From NCBI GenBank assembly GCA_003254885.1, contig QANT01008400.1:1-39557 (forward strand): DNA of 39,557 nucleotides, given 5' to 3'. Position 1 is the stretch's first letter. Each line of letters begins with the position of its first letter. The notes below the pieces were generated by a model. The model saw nothing but the letters and a program-made list of their open reading frames with translations, had not been told where the DNA came from and did not search any database. Below, one piece after another: positions 33,329-39,557 of the stretch. Source of the stretch: Purshia tridentata. Lineage: Eukaryota > Streptophyta > Magnoliopsida > Rosales > Rosaceae. The position numbers and the translations under genes are program-made.

Positions 33329-33733
33329 GAATTGAGGAAGGTCTATGAGCCTGGTAACACCATGGCCTTTGGCAGAGGATAATGAGAGAAAGACAAGGCA
33401 ACCCACTTTCTGATAACATAAAGATCGTGAAAGAGAAGGTACAGTGGGCATTTCGGTCTTCGTTTAAGAAGTAATTTTTTTTGATTTAGGGACAAAAAGC
33501 TATAAAAGATTGAAAAGGGAGAGAAGAGTTAAATAAAGTATTTTTAGTATTAAAATGGTATATTTAATATAATTACCCTTTTAGTATTGGGGTATAATTG
33601 TAATTTCCCAAATTAATAGAGACGGGTGTGTTTTGGGAGGAAAGAGAGTGTGCTATATTATATGGCAGCCTTCAAAGTTTATGCAGCTCCTGAGAAAATA
33701 CAGAGAGGTTGGAGAATAGAAGAGAAAGCGGCC

Positions 33734-36700
33734 ATGGATTTCTCTGTATTATCAGAGGCCTTGACGTCCAAATCGTATGGAAAGATCGCCGATATCTGCG
33801 ACCAACTCATGCTTCAGGTTTGATTCGGGTTTCAAATAGTTAAAAATCCCGCAAAAGTTAATGTTTGTATTCTCACTCGGAGCTCTCCTCTTTAATCGTA
33901 CAGGTCGCAGCGGAGGGCGTTGATTTTCAAGATGAGTGGCCCTACGCCATTCATCTTCTCGGTCACATTTACGCTGGTGATATGTACGTTTTTTTAATTA
34001 ATTTTTTTAATTATTAGGATTTACCATATATTTTTTTTGTTTTTTCGTTCTGCCTTTTAAATTATTGTAATTCAGATACAGTATGAGCTCCCAAACCCTA
34101 TATCTCTATTCGGAATTTCGGATATTGATGAATTTAAGTAGAAGAAAGAAAAAGTTTTAATTTATTTTGTCTTCTTCTGATGAGGGTTTTAAGAGTGAAT
34201 ACTGCTTTTCGGTTAAGGGTTTTGATTGCATGTTGTTTGCAATTTTGCATTCTGGAATGAATTTATTTTGGTTATCTGGAATGAACCCTGTGTTCAGGGA
34301 CGGTGTTAGAAATTTTCTCAAGTGGGGCTCGTACAATAAAAATGAAAGAAAATGATTCAATAGATACAATGTCTTATAGACTTATATATAGCTTATATTC
34401 TTTTACCAACAAGATGATACAAATGATTTAATAATGATGTATCACAATTTTACAGTCACAGAAATTTAGATTAGAGTAATTGGTGTTTAGAGATGTAAAG
34501 TTATAATGGAATGTAGAATGGAGCAAAAGGAAAACATCTTGTGTGAGGGTAATTGGTTTAAGAGGATGAGAACAAAATTTAAGAGGGTTTATTGGTTTAT
34601 TTGATGGGTAGGGCAGAGATTTTATTACTTGAGTTCAGAGAGTGTGGGTAATATGAAGCATGTCTTCTTTACAGATATTAGTGTGAATGCAAATCTTCTA
34701 TCCTACATTATTATGCATGCAATTTTTTTTTCTTTCAAAAGAAGATGAGTGGGGGCGGCCACCCCATCCATCCTTGCCTGTGTTAAATCAGCGTTTTGTA
34801 GTTTTTGTAATTCTACATTAATGGGTTTTTTCTGTTATTTGGAATTTCATATGTGGGTTGTGATATGCAGTAACAGTGTGAGGTTCCTTTGGAAATCGAT
34901 GCCTTCTACAGTCAAGGAGAGCCGGCCGGAAGTCATTGCTGCTTGGCAAATTGGTCAGAAGCTGTGGATGCGGGATTATGGGGGTGTGTATGAAGCAATT
35001 CGTGGATTTAATTGGAGTCAGGAAGCTCAAGGTCTTGTCGCCGCCTTTTCAGGCAAGGTTTTTGATAGCATATCTTGTGCAAAAATATTTTTCGTGTTTT
35101 CTACATGTGTGATAATAGTATTTTTAGATATTTCATTTACATATTCATCCATAAGAGGAGCATGATACTGTTTGATAGTAAAAGAATGTTGAATAATTGA
35201 TTGTTGTAGATCGTAGATGATTGTTGAATTGATGGCTGAAGATTACTTAAAATTAAACATAATCTATTTATGTTCGTGCCTATACAATTCATAATATTTT
35301 AAATTAATTGTTTTGTTTTTTTGGTTCCTTTGGTTGGGGGGAGCTGGGGAAGTTTATTATGACCAATGATGAAGTCAACATTTGAGAAATTGTATAATAA
35401 TGAGAGAGTTACCATGCCTCAAGAAGAAATAGAGGTTTTCTCTGTTTCCGTTTTCCTTTTCCTTTCATCCCCCCTCTCCATCTGCTATTGTGTGAATTAA
35501 GGAAGCAAAACTTTCTGCGTACTCTTTGTCACTTGGGTGAAGCAAGAGTTACTAGAGAGGAAATAGAAACTTAAAGGGTTAATGAACATATCAATTGTCA
35601 TGATTATGTTTGCCATGATTTAAAAGATATGGGTCAAGTAAGGCAGTATCTCCATTAGTTATTTTATTTTATTTTAGAAGCACTCAACAAAAGTAGGGTC
35701 TAAAATGGGTTTAAGAAGCCTGGGGGATATATTCCATGGTCTTGCATGCATCATCGACCTGGAACACACCAATATGTAATTCTTCTTGTAGTTGTTGGTG
35801 ACATAAGAATTTCTAGAAAAGAAGTTGGGTCCAACCTTTATTGATAAAGGCCAAAAGCTCCCAAATTGATATATGAGCTTCTACACCAACCTGATACAAG
35901 AGCTTTAGGTTCACCACCATTAGAGAAGGGTTAGTATTTCTTTAGTCCCCTTCTGATGTGTACCGAGTTGTTGTACATTGAAGAAAGCTTGAGGAAATAT
36001 TGTAGGAAACTTTGAAGCTAGATTAGAAGGGATATTTTAAAATTTAAAGTGCACATCGTTGAGAACCATGGCAATTGTGGTACTGTCGTGTCTGCTCCTG
36101 TGGTGCTCTAGATTCTCTCTTAGAGAGAGAGAGAGGAGGGGGGGGTAGTTGGGAAATCTTCAAATTTTAGGTGCACATTGTTGAGAACTATGCTAGGCAT
36201 AGAGTGTTATGTCTATCCGTCTATCTGCTCTGGACTTTGTTCTATCCAAGGCCTTAGAGAGAGGGAGGGAGGGAGGGAGATTATCAAATACAGTTGACTT
36301 AACAGGTGGAGTGATCAGAGATTTAAATAAGGAAGAATTACTAGTCATATGATCAATAGCCCCTGAATCAATAATCCAAGTGTTATTAGTAGAAGAAAGA
36401 AACACCAAACCAGAATTACCTCCTTGAGAAGAGACTTGAGAGACCTGAGAAGCAAAAGATGGAGGAGTAGGGGTATCTGCAACAGCAACCTAATAGGATT
36501 TTCTGTTTTTCCACTCAGCTTTCTTAAGTTTATACCACTCTAGATAACCATGCTTCTTCCAACAGACATCTACTATATGTTTAGAACTGTTGCAGTGAGT
36601 GCAGAGGCAAGTAGCAGGATCAGAAGAACCAGCATGGGCTGGCCGAGAACTGCCCTTTTGCACCACTAGGGCTGAAGCCTTAAGGGTCACTTCAGTTCCC

Positions 36701-39424
36701 ATTGTGACCTATCATTGTCCTTCACGGCGGACTAGTGAGTATGTTTCTTTCAGGCTTAGTAGAGGGACAGCTGCCAAAATGCGACTGCTAACTTGATGCA
36801 AACTATGATCAAGACTTGCAAGAAACATATAGACGCTGTCTTCCGCGATACACTTCCTCTGCTTTTCAGCATCAGCTGCAAAATCCATGTCAGTAGGCCT
36901 TCAATAATCTAACTTCATGAAAACGGAGTTCATCTCATTGTAGTATTCTGTGAGAGGCCGGCCACTTTGACGCAATTGAAAGTTGTTCTTCATCAATTCA
37001 TAAACTTGAGAAGAATCAGAGGCATCAAGATAGCTCCTCTTAACAGCATCCCAAACTTCCTTTGCTGTTACACAATGAACAAAATGAGACATGAGGTTAG
37101 GTGTCATGGAGTTGATAAGCCACGACTTCACCATAGCATCCTTAGCCTGCCACTCATCATAGGCTGGATTATCCTCAGCAGGTGCAACTTTCCTTCCTGT
37201 AATATAGCCTTTTTTTCTTTCTGCCAGCAATATGCATCTCCAAGATCGTAGACCAAATCCGATAATTAGTACCATCCAATTTAATATGGATTGGAGTAGA
37301 AGTCTCCTGAATAGTCACTGAGGGTGTCATCTTGCTGTCAGAAACCTTGTTGTCAGATGCAGATGGAATTTGGTCAGACATAGAATAAGACTAGGGTTTC
37401 GGCTCTGGCTGGAGGAAAAATAGATCTGCTGGTCGGCTAGGGCTGCTTGTTGACTAGGTCTGCTGATCGGCTAGGTTTGCTGGTCGGGTAGGGAAAAATA
37501 GGTCTGCTAGTTGGCTCTTGGCTGTGTTGTGACTAGGATTTTCTGTGTGGCTAGGGTTTCGGGTTGTAGAAAAGAAATAGGCTATTGGCAACACAAGATA
37601 AGAGCTGGAGTTGCTCTGACAAGGGTGTGATAGCAATAGCAGTTTTCTTGGCTAGGGCAGAAAAACAAGACATGAACAGCGGAATTTCTTTGCCTTGAGC
37701 TCTGATACCAAATTGAGAATTGGCTGAAGGAATATTTCATTAATCTCAAGGTATATTTATACAAGTATACAGAGGGTCAAATATGGTAAGTCAACTATCC
37801 AGCTAGTACACGCTATATAGGGAAAAACTTAAGTCTAAATACAAGCATATACACATGCTAACTTTTTTGTCTCCACAACTGTTGGTTATAAAAGCTCTAC
37901 GAACTTTCAGATTAAGTTTAGTGGGAAGACTACTGAGTTATGCTACTTTACATTGGAACAGAGAAGTCTACTGAGTTGTGTGTTTCTGTTGGATTTGTAA
38001 GGTTTTGACTGCTTTAAGTCAAGATTTTTTTATCTGAGCTTTAATCTGACTTCACTTATAATTGGTTGTCTGCCTTACCTTTTAACCTTTATTCATAGAT
38101 GGATTATCTTTTGTTTTGGTAACCTTGTCCTAGTTTTTAGAGGATTGCATGCAAAAATTAGAAAAAATTAGAAGTATAATAGTGATTGTCAACTGGCAAG
38201 TGTAAATTTGCAAACTACTCTTTACATTTCACTAGCATGCATGTCAATAGGCTTTTTTATTTTATTTTCTTTTCTATATACCTGTATGTAAAAGTTTATT
38301 TGCTGTGTGTGGAGTGGTTCCTTTTTTAAGGAGCATGTTCTTCCTTTTTATTATTTTGTTTTATATTTTTTAACTTAATAAATTGGTATTTTTTTTTTGT
38401 CCTTTATGAATTAAAATGTTTGTTGTAATATTTATATTGATCTAGGGCATTTTTGGAATTTTTAAAGTTTCACCCAAGGGGGAAGTTTGTTATATATATA
38501 TAGATAACACTAACCTTAAATTTTTCATAACACCAACATTTGTTAGTTTCTTTTCATAACACTAGGAATCAATTTTGAGCTGCATCTATGCCAAATTTGT
38601 CTCCATAAAGTAGTAATCCTAGGAACTCACGGGTACAATTCACTTTATTTTTAATTCACATCCCCCATTGGACCGTTTTATTTTCTGTTTTCTGTGTTCT
38701 TTTTTCTTCCCTGAGATGATAGGTTTTTTGGTTTTTCAAAGGACTCATTATGGCGGCCCAGCTGAAAATTGAGATTTGAGACTATATCTAGTTATAGCTG
38801 AAGATTAGAATAAGAAGTAAAAGACTTGAAGTACAAAAAACCATGCACCTTTTAATTTATTGATACTACGGTTGTCATATCCTCAACTTGCTCAATTATG
38901 TCTTTTGGATGATGCTTTAGTTGACCTTGGCCATCTTACAGGTGGGATGAGTGAGGTTTATTGTGTCTTCATGGAGTTCCTTTACTGATAAGGAATGGGA
39001 AATGACAAATTTACTATTGCTTCAGTGGAGAAATATATCTATAAGTACTTTTCAATCTGCACAATATTGACTCAATGTGCCATGTCATGCTTTTAAGCTG
39101 TATGGGGATGACTTGCTTAACACAACCTACACCTGCCTTTAGTTGAATTGCAAAAAGAATAAATCTGTATGGTTTTCTAATAATCCATGATGAGGAGGTC
39201 AAATAATTCCCTGTTCATTATTTTCTGAAGTTTTGTTGAAGGGAACTTGAAGTGTACTAATTCTTATGTTTTATGCACTTCACGTCTTCATAAGTTGGTT
39301 TCTGGACTTCTTGCAGATCTGTACACAAAGAAGATGTTTCAGCTTCTGCAGTCTGCTTATTCTACAATAAGGATCCAAGATGCAGCTCTCTTTTTGGGAA
39401 TGAACGAGGATGATGTCACAACTT
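33734..39424 (+). CDS. CSN8: COP9 signalosome complex subunit 8 (exons 1-4, 3' end outside window)
   Basis: CSN8 is the smallest PCI-domain subunit of the COP9 signalosome, the nuclear complex that removes NEDD8/RUB from cullin-RING ubiquitin ligases and represses photomorphogenesis. Coding exons by frame and splice sites are 33734-33817 (28 codons), 33904-33983, 34871-35052 and 39317-39424, together 454 bases or 151 residues. Signals matching plant CSN8 are KIADICDQLMLQ, DEWPYAIHLLGH, VRFLWKSMPS, AAWQIGQKLW, GVYEAIRGFNWSQEA and LYTKKMFQLLQSAYST. About 45 C-terminal residues should lie to the right of the window. Start: ATG at 33734 (context GCGGCCATGG) gives the length expected for the family (MDF..., compare MDL... 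in Arabidopsis). An in-frame ATG at 33662 would add 24 residues. Introns 1 and 2 are GT-AG. Intron 3 needs a GC donor. No stop or frameshift is seen, so it is probably functional. Confidence 0.93.
33984..34870 (+). other. CSN8: CSN8 intron 2
   Basis: The donor GTACGT follows GGTGATAT and the acceptor is GATATGCAG. The split codon is AT|T. The 887-bp interior is AT-rich with T tracts. No inserted element with clear ends was recognised. Confidence 0.85.
36193..37381 (-). pseudogene. Ty1/copia gag and start of protease, truncated
   Basis: From ATG at 37381 (- strand) the frame gives the copia Gag start with IHIKLDGTNYRIWSTILEMH. A frameshift lies in an A/T tract near 37210. It then continues through MVKSWLINSMTPNLMSHFV, AKEVWDAVKRSY and the Gag core (37190-36901), a stop at about 36901, and a CCHC zinc knuckle (C-T-H-C, then H, then C; 36620-36575). 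The aspartic protease start WIIDSGAIDHMT is at about 36375-36340. The element stops near 36280 in a GA tract: integrase, reverse transcriptase and RNase H are all absent. With the stop and frameshift it is inactive. Confidence 0.85.
37699..37710 (-). other. Copia primer-binding site
   Basis: On the - strand the word is TGGTATCAGAGC, the usual initiator-methionine tRNA primer site of plant copia elements, three bases downstream of the LTR end at 37714. Confidence 0.85.
37714..37877 (-). mobile_element. 5' LTR of the copia element (about 164 bp)
   Basis: On the - strand it runs from TGTGGAGACAAAAAAG to CCAATTCTCA, TG...CA, ending just before the primer site. It has a TATA-like word (GTATAAATATACC) near its 3' third. 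The outer boundary at 37877 is less certain. No matching 3' LTR was found at the other end. Confidence 0.65.
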
Positions 39425-39557
39425 GTAAGCTTCTGTTTTTGCAAATGTATTTGTTACCAAATTGCTATGGTTAAACCTCCTAAAAGAAAAAAAAATCTCA
39501 ATGCTTGTCCTCATAGTAATCATAATCTTAAATCTTAAACCTCCTAAAAGAAATTTA
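39425..39557 (+). other. CSN8: Start of CSN8 intron 4 with a 19-bp direct repeat
   Basis: Donor GTAAGC follows exon 4. The word TTAAACCTCCTAAAAGAAA occurs at 39471-39489 and again at 39535-39553. Confidence 0.8.

Larger units (their letters stand above)
35053..39316 (+). other. CSN8: CSN8 intron 3, GC-AG type, 4.26 kb
   Basis: Exon 3 ends TTTTCAG and the intron begins GCAAGG. The acceptor is TTCTTGCAG before ATCTGTACACA. Joining G to AT gives the Asp of the conserved D-L-Y-T-K segment. The nearby GT at 35058 would put exon 4 in the wrong frame. The intron carries a truncated copia element (about 36190-37877) in antisense. It also has a diverged direct duplication (about 36040-36130 and 36160-36250, shared GTGCACATYGTTGAGAACYATG), GA tracts at 36121-36141 and 36253-36281, and a (TA)n tract near 38490. 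Confidence 0.85.

Noticed and set aside
33329..33733. Bidirectional promoter shared by the PPO1 fragment and CSN8
   Set aside because: The PPO1 piece is a broken fragment; nothing in the sequence shows that it is transcribed.
36901..37275. Copia Gag as an active gene
   Set aside because: A frameshift near 37210, a stop near 36901 and loss of everything after the protease start show it is a relic.

Overview
This is nuclear DNA from a flowering plant, most likely a eudicot. It is AT-rich, intron-bearing and dominated by transposon remains. I recognise one clearly functional-looking gene, the start of CSN8 (COP9 signalosome subunit 8), at the right end on the + strand. Its four visible exons are 33734-33817, 33904-33983, 34871-35052 and 39317-39424, and the gene runs off the window. 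Its 4.26 kb third intron holds a truncated Ty1/copia element in antisense orientation, and reading-frame phase requires a GC-AG splice pair for that intron. Just upstream, on the opposite strand, lies a broken piece of the 5' end of a plastid protoporphyrinogen oxidase gene (PPO1/HEMG1).

Most of the rest is built from large units of about 2.6-3.1 kb. They start TGTAACRMCCCGTACC and end in GTGACA or CTGTCA, have short imperfect terminal inverted complementarity, and are flanked by 5-bp target-site duplications (TSDs). They look like solo LTRs of related, probably Ty3/gypsy-type retrotransposons. I call the families A (3' end ...GGGTCGGGGYGTGACA), B (3' end ...GGGGTCGGTCCTGTCA, mostly in - orientation here) and C (TGTAATATCCC...). 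No gag-pol interior for any of them is present. TSDs resolve a nested stack at 13630-24897. A2 is inserted in a plant-mobile-domain (PMD) gene. A1 (TSD CAAAT) and B2 (TSD TTTGG) are inserted in A2, and A3 (TSD AAATC) is inserted in B2. Another complete B copy, B1 (TSD TTTTG), lies at 1402-4472. B3, B4, a fold-back A copy (A4) and a C-family LTR fill other stretches.

The PMD gene split by the stack has its 5' part at about 12921-13629 and its 3' part at about 24898-26890. It carries in-frame stops and frameshifts and is a pseudogene.

Layout: 1-1400 low-complexity and repeat ends; 1402-4472 solo LTR B1; 4641-6412 two fold-back MITE-like elements and a 180-bp direct repeat; 6902-7862 a non-autonomous hAT element with 8-bp TSD; 8217-9276 fold-back A4; 9350-10910 degraded B-like LTR pieces; 10911-12920 unassigned sequence and the PMD promoter region; 12921-26890 PMD pseudogene with the LTR stack; 26979-31350 B3 plus a C-family LTR; 31351-33069 unassigned; 33070-33328 PPO1 fragment; 33734-end CSN8.

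The most interesting unexplained signals are three consecutive RNA-type hairpins kept in all four A copies near the LTR 3' end, and a hairpin-plus-27-bp-minisatellite block shared between families A and B. All calls come from reading the sequence; no database search was run.
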